A stretch of 64,000 bases of DNA from JBCCFC01 sp965213595 (GCA_965213595.1 CBDBZO010000002.1:1054001-1118000), one strand, 5' to 3'; counted from the stretch's first letter, positions 45,301 through 52,127 are shown. A program made the numbers and translations. The notes: generated from the sequence alone by a model not told the origin.

Positions 45301-46161
45301 TACGGTGACGCCTTCGCCGCGCACGCCCAGCTCCCACACCGCCGGCGCGCCGACAAAATCGATGTGCCAGGCGTCGCCGATCTGCTGCTGCTCGCCCGCG
45401 ACCGACGGTTTCCCCATCTGTTCATCCCAGAGCGGCACGAGCGGGTAGTTGGCGGCAATGCGCGCCACGTCGGGTCGCTGGGCCAGGGCGGCCAGCGTCG
45501 CCAGCCCACCCTCCACCGCCAGCGCGTTGACGATGTAGAAGGAGTGGAAGCCCTCGACATCGCCCTCGCTCCGCGCATCCACAAGCGCCGCGCGCACGCC
45601 CGCCTGCGCCGTCTGCGCCGTCTGCGCCAGCTCGGCCAGCACGCGCGTGCGCCGTGCCGCGGCGTCCACCCCGTTTAGCCCCGCGCTGGTGACTTCGCCA
45701 TCCCGTCGGCTAAACGGTTCGAGATTGGGCTGCTGCACCAGGTAGACGATAAAGCGGGTGGCCGCCAGCGGCTCGCGCGCCGCTGGCGGCTGGAAGGCCG
45801 CGTGCTGGCGAGCCGCGTCGCCGGGCGCGTCGAGCGCGCCGCGCAGCTCGTGTGCGGGCATAACGGCCCCGCTCAGCTCGGCCAGAATGCGCGGATCGAT
45901 CTTGGTCTTAACGGCGAGGGGCAGCGCGTCCCAGCGCGCCCAGGCTGCTTTATCCAGAAAGAGATCGGCCTGTGCACCGGCGGCGACAACGTCCAGCGGG
46001 GCAGCGGGCTTGTGGGGCGGCGGCGGCGATTGGGCGGCGGCGCGGTCGGCGGTTGTCGCCATGAGGAGGGCGGCAACGAGGAGGGCGGCAACGCATAAAC
46101 AAATAGAAGCTAGAACAGCAGCGAGGCGATGGGAGCGGGCCGAGTGGATGTTCATGGGCAT
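39388..46161 (-). CDS. Giant secreted subtilisin-like (S8) peptidase with Kelch and repeat domains
   Basis: About 2,257 residues, with a signal peptide (VLASICLCVAALLVAALLMATTADRAAAQ). The S8 catalytic triad is near residue 290 (GFDTGVDATHPGL), near 351 (SHGTHTMGTMVG) and near 537 (GTSMAAPHVAGLIALL). Two carboxypeptidase-regulatory-like domains (about 605-770) and a hydrolase-like segment (LLVDADAHGGW, GGGRLLLSGQNIAGWDD) follow. Next are Kelch-type repeats (about 1207-1470, LYTFGGF, KFYVAGGLAG, LYLAGGTDG, LYVVGGW) and DUF11-like beta repeats. The tail IYLPVVGR is of the kind seen on Chloroflexota secreted proteins. Starts at 46161 and 46155 are near-equivalent; an in-frame start at 46227 is less likely. 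Confidence 0.9.
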   Translation of the reverse strand: MPMNIHSARSHRLAAVLASICLCVAALLVAALLMATTADRAAAQSPPPPHKPAAPLDVVAAGAQADLFLDKAAWARWDALPLAVKTKIDPRILAELSGAVMPAHELRGALDAPGDAARQHAAFQPPAAREPLAATRFIVYLVQQPNLEPFSRRDGEVTSAGLNGVDAAARRTRVLAELAQTAQTAQAGVRAALVDARSEGDVEGFHSFYIVNALAVEGGLATLAALAQRPDVARIAANYPLVPLWDEQMGKPSVAGEQQQIGDAWHIDFVGAPAVWELGVRGEGVTVAGFDTGVDATHPGLAERYRGYRGTGNADHDYNWFEPDGTLDPDGNLGESVSSAPRDCDFLSHGTHTMGTMVGEPIRGAGGVDNPATAVGMAPGAQWIAVPGICGTTMPGTGLVDDIGGLKAFQWLLCPTDLSGDLSTADCSRAPAVVNNSWGSANPVSDVFRPAIQALRAAGIATVFAAGNPYADEGSIGSPGSAPEAITVSATDRNDRLTDFSARGPSFYPGEQKPELSAPGAEVVSTVGAGGYGSYSGTSMAAPHVAGLIALLVAVDLRDGVRDFDVDDLERAMTRTAVDLGPPGPDERFGWGRIDALAAVNWTLSAGDLRGTVRDAETGEPLPNVSVTGISGAQRFAARTDADGRYAITVPAGRYTVRIDAWGYEPANFAGQTVFADSLSTADFALVPQPRFAVEGTVRVGDVPPALANRSAATGDAIAGARIYVRTSTENGQLQNAVEAITGPDGGYTLTLPLGRHEVVYEASGYRPATRVLAFDEAPSPPAAIEAVALDAAPAVLLVDADAHGGWFGGWSVQPIFERALGEQNYAVDTWRIEHLDFEDTRELVDGSTGHGIPSTATLATYDVVVWAHSGCGGIYCFRGGSPASIGAEAALVGYLDGGGRLLLSGQNIAGWDDEASVLFDRYLRLDGVREAAANEGDTLLGQGFLDELELPLTNAALFGYSNGTLYFTPDAVAVDADPDNLADEENAGDDGDSLTNDNAFADDAGNDNGVAFPILSYANGAGAAALAIQPCDAPHRAVYLGMGFEAVGPRAERENPQYSAVLGRSIEWMLEGKPEVAISLSSPEREQVAAPGERARYTLRLTNRGSQPTTVDLALSSEWTAQLFVDETDTGDRTGDPLPLTGSVALAPCEAQVLTAVVDVPLPLANNAEDALAVTAAPVGGEADRLTLRTRAFARWMAQPAMPSAVSRHATAALPGAASLYTFGGFSASFYGDSATDTVQRFDACARSWSPVAPLPQPRAYGAAAALGGKFYVAGGLAGLGFVDEGLPAQNTLFVYDPAANPDSAWREASPLPQPLVSPTLTALGDKLYLAGGTDGAAREVATLYEYDPAADAWRELPDLPGGPRTLAAAAALDGELYVVGGWPALRTVEIYDPASNSWRTGPDVKEGRHSAGLVAGPDNALYLVGGGASWYGTDVVERYAAGAKAGAGAWVEISSPLQDDYFGGAAFVAGQLTVAGGELPSAAEALRLGTSFCHSDVTLNVPGLQPGATFSYTVSLAPDRQPLEAVRVSALLPEAVDFVGFGENNIGAVYDAETRTVAWSGALPAAGDASESGNARQFSYAVALTDDAAVDGQRVEAPVRFEATRPGGGTLAFERTARARVFLPDFRNSALDASIGGNRVGAAISGDVLRYDVQVRSATIAGGRASLRSQLPPQLDFVPGSLALPPGTQSSDFDADTRTLSWTGDTRLDPDLDFNEALRYSWRDSSGDSSPIAVAGERVLSETPGEEALVEAANVDAAYEWIDIRETGTLAVAGDDVSRCGLPLGFPFEFYGELYEAFCVSTNGTLDFAAGDVGYTPACPLATASASRLIAPLWSDLVVSDGVYFQTLDDAGGRRLVVQWAGVRFYGGFGTGQPMHFELILYESGIIKMQYQALDATASEMATVGLLGPTAEQSLTYTCREPDALAGERAVLFLPPGRGTDTAEAVVAFEAQVAADVPPNTPVTSTVTVQGAGQTFTRTTEVLLNPLDLSESTASVARAQVNIGEAQGYRFVLQNTGLYTATAATLTASLGNALSGAADSVACSRGTCALDGDTLTWAGPIAAGEPVTLSFSADLTAMLPDRTPVTGTATLGDGYGNAVTMTTSFVARSSDLTQSSAVMQPRFVEPGMEATVEITVRNTGAVASETSVRAALPDGLLFVDGSLVCGTGACALAGNEITWAGLVMARETVPVRFRVRVPDDAPLGQSFDGLVVMTDGNRGETIEMALRLAIADLTWMSTVHAPPAPVEIYLPVVGR

Positions 46162-46285
46162 TTGGTGTCGGGGCAAAGAAGGGACGGCGCGATTGCGCAG
46201 TTCGCAGCGTCTGCGGTGCTTGTCCATTAAACAAAAAGCACCGTCAGTTTTCCGTGCGCTGCTCAGCGCCCGGCTGTGCGCTGGA

Positions 46286-47146
46286 TCACGGGCGCTGGCC
46301 CAGGCGCGATTCGCTCAGCCCGCTGCGGGCGGCGTCGAGCTCGGCGAGCAGCAGTTCGTGCAGGCGACCGTTGGTGGCGACGATGTGGCCGTCGGCGAGG
46401 CCCCACGGCTGGCCGTGGTAGTTGGTGACGCGCCCGCCCGCCTCGCGCACAATAAGCGCGCCCGCGGCGGCGTCCCACGGCTGGAGCCAGCCCTCCCAGA
46501 AGCCGGCCAGCGCCCCCGCGGCCACGCTGGCGAGATCGAGCGCCGCCGCGCCCAGCACGCGCACGCCAACGCTGCGCCGCAGCAGCCGCTCAAACTCGCG
46601 GGCGTTGTTGTCCTCCGCTTCGGCGCGAAAGTAGGGAAAGCCCGTGGCGAACAGCGCACGCGGCAGCGCCTCCACATCGTTGACGCGCAAAGGTTGGTCC
46701 GCTCCATCATCCGCCTGCGCGTCGGCGACGCGGGTGCGCTGGAAGGCCCCGCCGCCGGGTCGCGCCCAGAAGAGGCGACCGTTGGCCACATCCCAAGTCA
46801 CGGCAAGCTCCGTGTCGTCGCCGTGCTGCAGCGCCAGGTTGACGGCAAACCAGGGGTGGCCGTTGGCAAAGTTGGTCGTGCCGTCGATGGGGTCGGCGAT
46901 CCAGAAGTGCTCGCTCTGCGGCGGCTCGTTGCTCTCCTCGCCCCAGAACCCGACGTGGGGGAAGCTGGCGGCCAGCTGCTCGCGCAGCAGCGCCTCGCTG
47001 GCGAGATCGGCTTCGGTGGCAATGTCGATGGCGCTGGATTTGCTCACGATTTGGTGCAGCCCGTCGCGCTGCATCCGCCGCACAAGCTCACCCGCGCGCT
47101 GGACAATCTCGATGATATGTTGGATATCGGCGGGCTGGAGGTTCAT
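46286..47146 (-). CDS. Inositol monophosphatase family protein
   Basis: A 286-residue protein with the IMPase metal motifs: GFWGEESN (Glu), IADPIDGTTNFANGHPWFAV (DPIDGT), and WDAAAGALIVREAGGRV (WDxAAG) near the C-terminus. Residues DIATEADLASEALLRE form the N-terminal helix with the first Asp. The family hydrolyses phosphate monoesters such as inositol-1-phosphate, fructose-1,6-bisphosphate or 3'-phosphoadenosine phosphates with Mg2+ in the cytosol. The exact substrate cannot be deduced. Confidence 0.9.
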   Translation of the reverse strand: MNLQPADIQHIIEIVQRAGELVRRMQRDGLHQIVSKSSAIDIATEADLASEALLREQLAASFPHVGFWGEESNEPPQSEHFWIADPIDGTTNFANGHPWFAVNLALQHGDDTELAVTWDVANGRLFWARPGGGAFQRTRVADAQADDGADQPLRVNDVEALPRALFATGFPYFRAEAEDNNAREFERLLRRSVGVRVLGAAALDLASVAAGALAGFWEGWLQPWDAAAGALIVREAGGRVTNYHGQPWGLADGHIVATNGRLHELLLAELDAARSGLSESRLGQRP

Positions 47147-47364
47147 GGGGCAGCGTGTTTGGGGAGTGGTCGTTGGTAACTAGAGATTGGTAATTGGAGG
47201 CTTCGCAGATGGCCCAACCGCTAATTACTGTTTACAAGTTACCGATTACGAGTCCACGACAAAAATTGATGAACAGCCGGCGCATGGTAGCACCAATAAT
47301 CGCTGTGCTGCAACAATTGGAGCGAGCGGTCGTTCCGATGCAGTTTTTACGAAACGCGAAACTT

Positions 47365-47385
47365 ACGGTATATTACCGATACCGT
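47365..47385. promoter_or_regulatory. Candidate operator: 21-bp inverted repeat upstream of MBL-fold gene
   Basis: ACGGTAT and ATACCGT flank a 7-base centre, 52 bases before the ATG at 47438. The centre also contains a shorter TACCG dyad. It lies in an AT-richer region and could be a repressor site or a leader hairpin. No defined promoter was matched with confidence nearby. Confidence 0.4.
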
Positions 47386-47437
47386 GAGCAAAACATTTGT
47401 TCCGATATAGCCTGTCAAGAAGAGTGAATAAATACTT

Positions 47438-48082
47438 ATGGATATTACATGGTACGGCCTCTCCTGCTTTCGCATCCGCGAGGCGGGCACGGTGGTGATT
47501 TGCGATCCGTTTGACAAAAAAACGGGGCTGTCGCTCGCCAAGGCGAAGGCAGACATTGTTTCGGTGAGCGTGGACGGCGCGGGCCACAACGCCGTGGACC
47601 GCATCACGGACGAGCCAAAGGTGTTGCGCAATCCGGGCGAGTATGAAATTGGCAACGTCTTCGTCAACGGCATGGCGACGTGGCGGGGGGAGACTGCTGA
47701 TTTCGAGCGCAACGTCGCCTTCTTTTACGACTTTGAAGGGCTGACGGTTGGCCACCTGGGCGAGATGCAGAAGGTGCCCAAGCAGAGCGCCATCGACGAA
47801 CTGGATCTGGGCGAGTTGGACGTGCTGCTCGTGCCCGTTGGCGGCGGGCGCACGCTGGACGCCACGCGCGCCGTCGAGCTGGTGGGCATGTTGGAGCCCA
47901 AGCTCGTCATTCCCATGCACTACCAGCAGCCCGGCCTCAAGGGCGAGCTGGCGGAGCTGGAGCCGGTGGATAAGTTTCTAAAGGAGCTGGGCATCGCCGA
48001 GCCGGAGCCGCAGAGCACGCTGCGCATCAGCAAGAGCTCGCTCTCGGAGGAGACTCAGGTCGCGCTGCTGACGATGTCTTGA
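47438..48082 (+). CDS. MBL-fold (UlaG-like) protein lacking the metal motif
   Basis: A 214-residue protein with the metallo-beta-lactamase scaffold of the UlaG/Lactamase_B_3 kind: MDITWYGLSCFRIREAGTVVICDPFDKKTGL, NPGEYEIGNVFVNGMATW, LTVGHLGEMQKVP, and VIPMHYQQP near the end. At the place of the HxHxDH motif it reads VSVSVDGAGHN, so two His and the Asp are missing and normal two-metal catalysis seems impossible. It is therefore a degenerate homolog, perhaps a binding protein. The ATG has no strong ribosome binding site. Confidence 0.8.
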   Translation: MDITWYGLSCFRIREAGTVVICDPFDKKTGLSLAKAKADIVSVSVDGAGHNAVDRITDEPKVLRNPGEYEIGNVFVNGMATWRGETADFERNVAFFYDFEGLTVGHLGEMQKVPKQSAIDELDLGELDVLLVPVGGGRTLDATRAVELVGMLEPKLVIPMHYQQPGLKGELAELEPVDKFLKELGIAEPEPQSTLRISKSSLSEETQVALLTMS

Positions 48083-48146
48083 TGAGTGCAGGGGAGCAGG
48101 GGTACAGGAGTGGGCTCTACAATTCGACTTGCTGCCTGCCGCCCCA

Positions 48147-48767
48147 TCACCGCTCCCGCTTGGCCAGCAGCCAGGCCGCCAGCCCGCCGCCGAGAAAGCC
48201 AAAGAGGTGGCCCTGCCACGAGATGCGGGGCGAAAAGAGGGCGGTGGTCGGCAACACGCCCCACAACATGCTGCCGTAGACGACAAAGACCGCGGCGGCA
48301 ACGGCCAGCGAGGCGCAGCTGCGCTCGAAGTAGGCGCGGGCGAGCAGATAGCCGAGGTAGCCAAAGATCACGCCGCTGGCGCCGAGGTGAATCGTGCCCG
48401 CAGGGGCAATCAGCCAAACGCCCAGCCCGCTCGCCAGCGCCGCGATCAGGCTAACCACGAGCAGCTCGCGGCGGCTGCGCAGCGCCACGAGCCCGCCGAG
48501 CACGAAGAAGGGCACGCTGTTGGCGATCAGGTGGCCGAGGCCAACGTGGAGGAAGGGCGCAAAGAAGATGTTGCGCAAACCGCGCAGCGAGCGGGGCACA
48601 ATGCCCCAGTTGTCCAGCGTGATAAAGGGCAGCAGCAGATCAAAAACTTCCAGCGCCCACATGATGGCTAAGACGCCCACGATAAAAATCGCCTGGTTCA
48701 GCAGCCGCCCGCCGCGCGGCGCGGGCGAGCCGTTCCGCTGCGTCAAATTTCCCGCTTGTTCAAACAT
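48147..48767 (-). CDS. Rhomboid-family intramembrane serine protease
   Basis: A 206-residue polytopic protein with six membrane segments. The catalytic Ser is in GASGVIFGYLGYLLAR, and the His is in WQGHLFGFLGGGLAAWLL. HVGLGHLIANSVPFFVLGGLVAL carries the conserved HLxxNxxxxxxxG of the second helix. It cleaves transmembrane substrates within the membrane. It faces the small membrane-protein gene at 48854, with an 86-bp divergent gap. Confidence 0.92.
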   Translation of the reverse strand: MFEQAGNLTQRNGSPAPRGGRLLNQAIFIVGVLAIMWALEVFDLLLPFITLDNWGIVPRSLRGLRNIFFAPFLHVGLGHLIANSVPFFVLGGLVALRSRRELLVVSLIAALASGLGVWLIAPAGTIHLGASGVIFGYLGYLLARAYFERSCASLAVAAAVFVVYGSMLWGVLPTTALFSPRISWQGHLFGFLGGGLAAWLLAKRER

Positions 48768-48853
48768 GATTTGTTCCGTTCCTCAGGAGACGGTTACTTC
48801 GCTTTGTCTCCGACTTTTTTGAACTGCTCAGTTTCACGCCCCAATTTTTGTCC

Positions 48854-49261
48854 ATGGCCTATTCATTCCGCGATTATTATCGCCCGCTGCGGCTGCTCTT
48901 GCGAATCGACGGCACGCTTGCCGTAACGGGCGGGCCGCTGCTGCTGATTTTCCCGCGGGGCGTGCCCAACCTCGGCGGGGAAGCGGCGCTGTGGCCGCTG
49001 CAGCTGGTCGGCGCGCTGCTGACGGCGCTGGGCCTGCTGCTGCTGGCGGCGGCCAGCGAGCGGCGGATCGAGCGTTCGCTGCTGCTGGCGCTGATGGTGG
49101 GCAGCACGCTGGCGGCGCTGGTGCTGCTGCTGGCCTACCTGCGCGGCAGCTTGGGCAGCGAATCCAGCGGGCAGCAGGTGCTGCTCGTGCTCCTGTTTGG
49201 CCTGCTGCTAATTTCGGCCGTTGCCCCGCTGCGTTATTTGCGCGTCGACCACCGGATTTAG
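48854..49261 (+). CDS. Small hypothetical membrane protein
   Basis: A 135-residue protein with four hydrophobic segments: TLAVTGGPLLLIFP, LVGALLTALGLLLLAAA, LLLALMVGSTLAALVLLLAYL and VLLVLLFGLLLISAVAPLRYL. No family is recognised. An in-frame TTG two codons upstream exists, but the ATG at 48854 is preferred. Confidence 0.7.
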   Translation: MAYSFRDYYRPLRLLLRIDGTLAVTGGPLLLIFPRGVPNLGGEAALWPLQLVGALLTALGLLLLAAASERRIERSLLLALMVGSTLAALVLLLAYLRGSLGSESSGQQVLLVLLFGLLLISAVAPLRYLRVDHRI

Positions 49262-49372
49262 GTACAAACTTTGTACAAAGCATACAATAAGATTGTATAA
49301 AGGGAAGAGTGGTTACCTACAAGTCACTGCCGCCGTTGTACAATTGCAGCGTATTCTTTCTCCTCCTTTGTG

Positions 49373-49407
49373 AAAGGGGTAACGTCCAAGCGGCGTTACC
49401 CCTTTTG
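49373..49407. terminator. Intrinsic terminator-like hairpin
   Basis: AAAGGGGTAACG and CGTTACCCCTTTT are near-perfect reverse complements with a 9-base loop, followed by GCTATTTTACC. It stands about 110 bases past the membrane-protein stop and could end its transcript; the A-rich left side also permits function in the opposite direction. Confidence 0.65.
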
Positions 49408-49627
49408 CTATTTTACCTGTCAACTTCCACCTGTAGATACGCAACACCGTCGCCAAAGTTGCAGCAAAAGAGACGTACTTTTCTGCGTAAGTCCACTCAC
49501 ATTTCTGGAGCCCGCCGCGTTTTGCCAAATCTTGATCCGCTAAAACTATCTTTTACCGTTTTGTCTTGCGTAGGGTATCCGTAGCAATTGTGTAGCAAAT
49601 GTGCATCAATAATCGGCGTAATGTCGG

Positions 49628-49655
49628 TTGATGTCTTGCAGTTTTGCTATATTAT
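49628..49655 (+). promoter_or_regulatory. Candidate promoter for the pseudo-receiver gene
   Basis: TTGATG (49628-49633), a 16-base spacer, and TATTAT (49650-49655), in an AT-rich stretch about 70 bases before the ATG at 49726. The remainder of 49262-49725 contains palindromic TTGTACAA-type sequences (49269-49280, 49282-49298, 49336-49343) and a terminator but no gene. Confidence 0.45.
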
Positions 49656-49725
49656 AGGCGGTATTCCATTAGACGATTGTATCAAACGATTGCGTTCCGC
49701 CCTTTTACCGGCTTAACCCTCCCCC

Positions 49726-50310
49726 ATGAATCACAAGCTTGCTGAAGCCGATTGGCTGCGCACCCAGCGGATTCGCCGCGCCACCCACCGCGGACATTCT
49801 GCCACCCAACCTCTCGCGCCAACCCAGTTTCCATCCGTGCCCTGCTGTTCTTTTACGGAGCAAGCGCGCTCGACGCGGGCTCCGCAGCGCACCCAGGCGC
49901 TCTATCTCTCCCCTTATCTTGCACCTCCAAATCTTGCACCTCCGACGCGGAACGCTTCCTCAAGCGACAGTTCGCGCGCCGCCAGCTGGGTGGATGAGGC
50001 GCTGCTCGATATGGTTGTTGTCCACCTTTCGCAGCAGCAACTTTTCTGCTTGCCCGCGCAAACGCTTGCCCGCTACGATTTGCTGCTGCTGGAATTTGCG
50101 CCAGCGCAGTTGGCCAGCGCCCTGACTCTGCTGGTGCACCTGCGGCGAGCCACCCAAGCCCCCGTTGTCGTGCTGGGCGATTTCACCTGTGCCGACGACC
50201 GGGCCGAGCTGCTTCTGGCCGGGGCGGATTCGGTTCTGAGCCCCGACGCGCAGCCCGCCGTGCTCGCGGGCTACTGTCGCGCGCTGCTGCGGCGCTGGGT
50301 TCCCTGCTAA
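49726..50310 (+). CDS. Pseudo-receiver protein (degenerate response-regulator receiver fold)
   Basis: A 194-residue protein. The first about 90 residues are a disordered Thr/Ser/Pro/Arg-rich segment. The rest follows a receiver-domain pattern: LARYDLLLLEFAPAQLASALTLLVHLRRATQAPVVVLGDFTCADDRAELLLAGADSVLSPDAQP, then a helix ALLRR. At the phospho-acceptor position (usually DLxxP) there is Glu (LLLEFAP), and the C-terminal Lys is absent. Phosphorylation is therefore unlikely. Function unknown. Confidence 0.65.
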   Translation: MNHKLAEADWLRTQRIRRATHRGHSATQPLAPTQFPSVPCCSFTEQARSTRAPQRTQALYLSPYLAPPNLAPPTRNASSSDSSRAASWVDEALLDMVVVHLSQQQLFCLPAQTLARYDLLLLEFAPAQLASALTLLVHLRRATQAPVVVLGDFTCADDRAELLLAGADSVLSPDAQPAVLAGYCRALLRRWVPC

Positions 50311-50320
50311 ATTTTCCGCG

Positions 50321-50349
50321 TTGACTTTCCGCGCAAAATCCGCTATGCT
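50321..50349 (+). promoter_or_regulatory. Candidate sigma-70 promoter of argG
   Basis: TTGACT (50321-50326), exactly 17 bases, TATGCT (50344-50349). The predicted transcription start falls at about 50356, which is also the A of a small ORF's ATG. The promoter therefore makes a leader of about 170 bases before argG at 50525. Confidence 0.6.
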
Positions 50350-50355
50350 CCGGTC

Positions 50356-50409
50356 ATGAACAATATCGTGCTGAGGAGGACGCCCGCGGCAGTGGGCACA
50401 CATCGCTAA
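50356..50409 (+). CDS. Candidate 17-residue leader peptide with Arg codons, upstream of argG
   Basis: ATG AAC AAT ATC GTG CTG AGG AGG ... CAT CGC TAA: the peptide contains a tandem of two Arg AGG codons, which are rare in this GC-rich genome, plus a third Arg near the end. The ATG coincides with the predicted transcription start, so translation would be leaderless. It has no Shine-Dalgarno. A hairpin terminator follows at 50458-50491. Coding status is unproven. Confidence 0.35.
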   Translation: MNNIVLRRTPAAVGTHR

Positions 50410-50457
50410 AACGTCTAACCACGTTTGCTTTTCAGCAGCGCCTACTTCCGTTTACCA

Positions 50458-50491
50458 ACGCCACGCCGAGCCACATCGGCTGGCGTTTTTT
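50458..50491 (+). terminator. Intrinsic terminator in the argG leader
   Basis: The stem is ACGCC + GCCGA pairing with TCGGC + GGCGT around a 6-base loop (50470-50475), with a small internal bulge. It is followed directly by a T6 run (50486-50491) and TATTTT. Since argG starts at 50525, a terminator here would end transcription before the gene unless antitermination occurs. The upstream segment TGCTGA (50369) can pair with TCAGCA (50432) in the leader. Confidence 0.7.
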
Positions 50492-50524
50492 ATTTTCTCA
50501 ATTCTCAACTCTTTAGGATGGACT

Positions 50525-51796
50525 ATGTCTGACAATGGAAAATCGCCGGTGAAGAAGGCCGTGCTCGCCTACTCCGGCGGGCTGGACACGAGCGTAATCG
50601 TGCCCTGGCTCAAGAACAACTACGGCTGCGAAGTCATCTGCTTTTGCGCCAATTTGGGCCAGGCGGACGAGCTCAACGGGCTGGAGGAGAAGGCCATTGC
50701 GTCGGGCGCGAGCAAGTGCTACGTGGAGGATTTGCGCACCGAGTTTATGACGGATTACGTCTTTCCCACCATGCAGGCCGGCGCCGTCTACGAGCGCGAC
50801 TACCTGCTCGGCACGTCGTTCGCCCGCCCGCTGATCGCCAAGCGCATGGTCGAAATCGCCGAGCTGGAAGGGGCGGACGCCGTGGCGCACGGGGCCACCG
50901 GCAAGGGCAACGACCAAGTCCGCTTCGAGCTGACGGTGATGGCGCTCAACCCGCGTCTGCGCATCATCGCGCCCTGGCGCGAGTGGGACATTCGCGGGCG
51001 GCAGGATGCGCTCGATTACGCCGCTGAATTTAACGTGCCCGTCAAGGCCACGGCGGAGCGCATCTACAGCCAGGATCGCAACCTCTTCCACCTCAGCAAC
51101 GAGGGCGGCCCGCTGGAAAATCCGTGGACGGAGCCGCCCGGCGACATGTTCGAGTGGACGACCGCGCCCGAGCAAGCGCCGGACGAGCCGGAGTACGTTG
51201 AGCTCTACTTTCGCAACGGCGTGCCGGAGCGCGTTAACGGCGTCGCCCGCGGGCCGGTGGGGCTGCTGGAGGAATTGAACGCGCTAGGCGTCAAGCACGG
51301 CGTTGGGCGCGTCGACATAGTGGAGAATCGGCTGGTCGGCATGAAGAGCCGCGGCGTCTACGAAACGCCCGGCGGCACGATTTTGTACCGCGCCCACGCC
51401 GCGCTCGAACAGCTCTGCCTCGACCGCGAAACGCTGCACTTCAAGCAGCAGGTCGGCCTGCGCTACGCCGATCTCGTCTACAACGGCCAGTGGTTCACCC
51501 CCCTGCGCGAGGCGCTCGACGCCTTTGTGCAGACCACCGAGCAAAACATCACCGGCGACGTGCGGCTCAAGCTCTACAAGGGCAACGTCGTTCTGGCCGG
51601 TCGCCGCTCGCCCTACAGCCTCTACCGCGAGGATTACGTCACCTTCGACGAGGACGACGTCTACAACCAGGCCGACGCCGAGGGCTTTATCCGGCTCTTT
51701 GGCCTGCCGATGAAGGTTGGCGCGATGCTGAACGTGGAGGGGCTGGGCAAGAGCGACTACGAGACGCCGGATTTTGTGGACTTTAAGCGAGACTGA
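50525..51796 (+). CDS. argG: Argininosuccinate synthase
   Basis: A 423-residue protein with the N-type ATP-pyrophosphatase P-loop LAYSGGLDTSV near residue 15, followed by GATGKGNDQVRFEL and the conserved IYSQDRNLFHLSNEGG and SRGVYETPGG. It condenses citrulline and aspartate with ATP to argininosuccinate in arginine synthesis, in the cytosol. Complete in length. The leader carries a promoter, a possible Arg-containing leader peptide and a terminator, suggesting control by arginine supply. The argJ gene of the same pathway lies about 500 bases downstream. Confidence 0.97.
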   Translation: MSDNGKSPVKKAVLAYSGGLDTSVIVPWLKNNYGCEVICFCANLGQADELNGLEEKAIASGASKCYVEDLRTEFMTDYVFPTMQAGAVYERDYLLGTSFARPLIAKRMVEIAELEGADAVAHGATGKGNDQVRFELTVMALNPRLRIIAPWREWDIRGRQDALDYAAEFNVPVKATAERIYSQDRNLFHLSNEGGPLENPWTEPPGDMFEWTTAPEQAPDEPEYVELYFRNGVPERVNGVARGPVGLLEELNALGVKHGVGRVDIVENRLVGMKSRGVYETPGGTILYRAHAALEQLCLDRETLHFKQQVGLRYADLVYNGQWFTPLREALDAFVQTTEQNITGDVRLKLYKGNVVLAGRRSPYSLYREDYVTFDEDDVYNQADAEGFIRLFGLPMKVGAMLNVEGLGKSDYETPDFVDFKRD

Positions 51797-52002
51797 TCTG
51801 AGCAAGGGGGCAGGGGAGCAAGGGGGCAAGGGGGCAGGGGAGGGGAGAATCCGTAGGTTGTGTTTATTCCGCAATGTGAATCATCGGCCTTCCCACCACA
51901 TCGCGTTAGCAGAGCAGCAAACACCTTTTGACAGATGCGAAGGGTGTGGCCGGCAGAACCCCAACCCCTCTATGCTGGTTCTGAGTCGACGAAGCCTTGT
52001 AG

Positions 52003-52041
52003 CCCCTTCCCCTCTAGAGGGGAAGGGGTTGGGGATGGGGT
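52003..52041. repeat. REP-like palindrome (CCCCTTCCCC/GGGGAAGGGG)
   Basis: CCCCTTCCCCTCTAGAGGGGAAGGGG-type palindrome (arms around TCTAGA), followed by TTGGGGATGGGG. It lies in the 519-bp gap between argG and argJ together with the TIR-flanked repeat at 52128-52292. Confidence 0.7.
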
Positions 52042-52127
52042 TTCGGTATATCCATCAATTGAATATTGGCCAACTACTAGCAGAGCACACATAATCGACG
52101 AGTCAATCTCCCCTGCCCCCTGCTCTC

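Noticed and set aside
47194..47427. 66- and 77-codon + strand ORFs before the MBL gene
   Set aside because: AT-rich, no family match; probably the promoter region.
50350..50524. T-box riboswitch in the argG leader
   Set aside because: No specifier or T-box sequence (AGGGTGGNACCGCG) is visible; the leader fits a peptide attenuator better.
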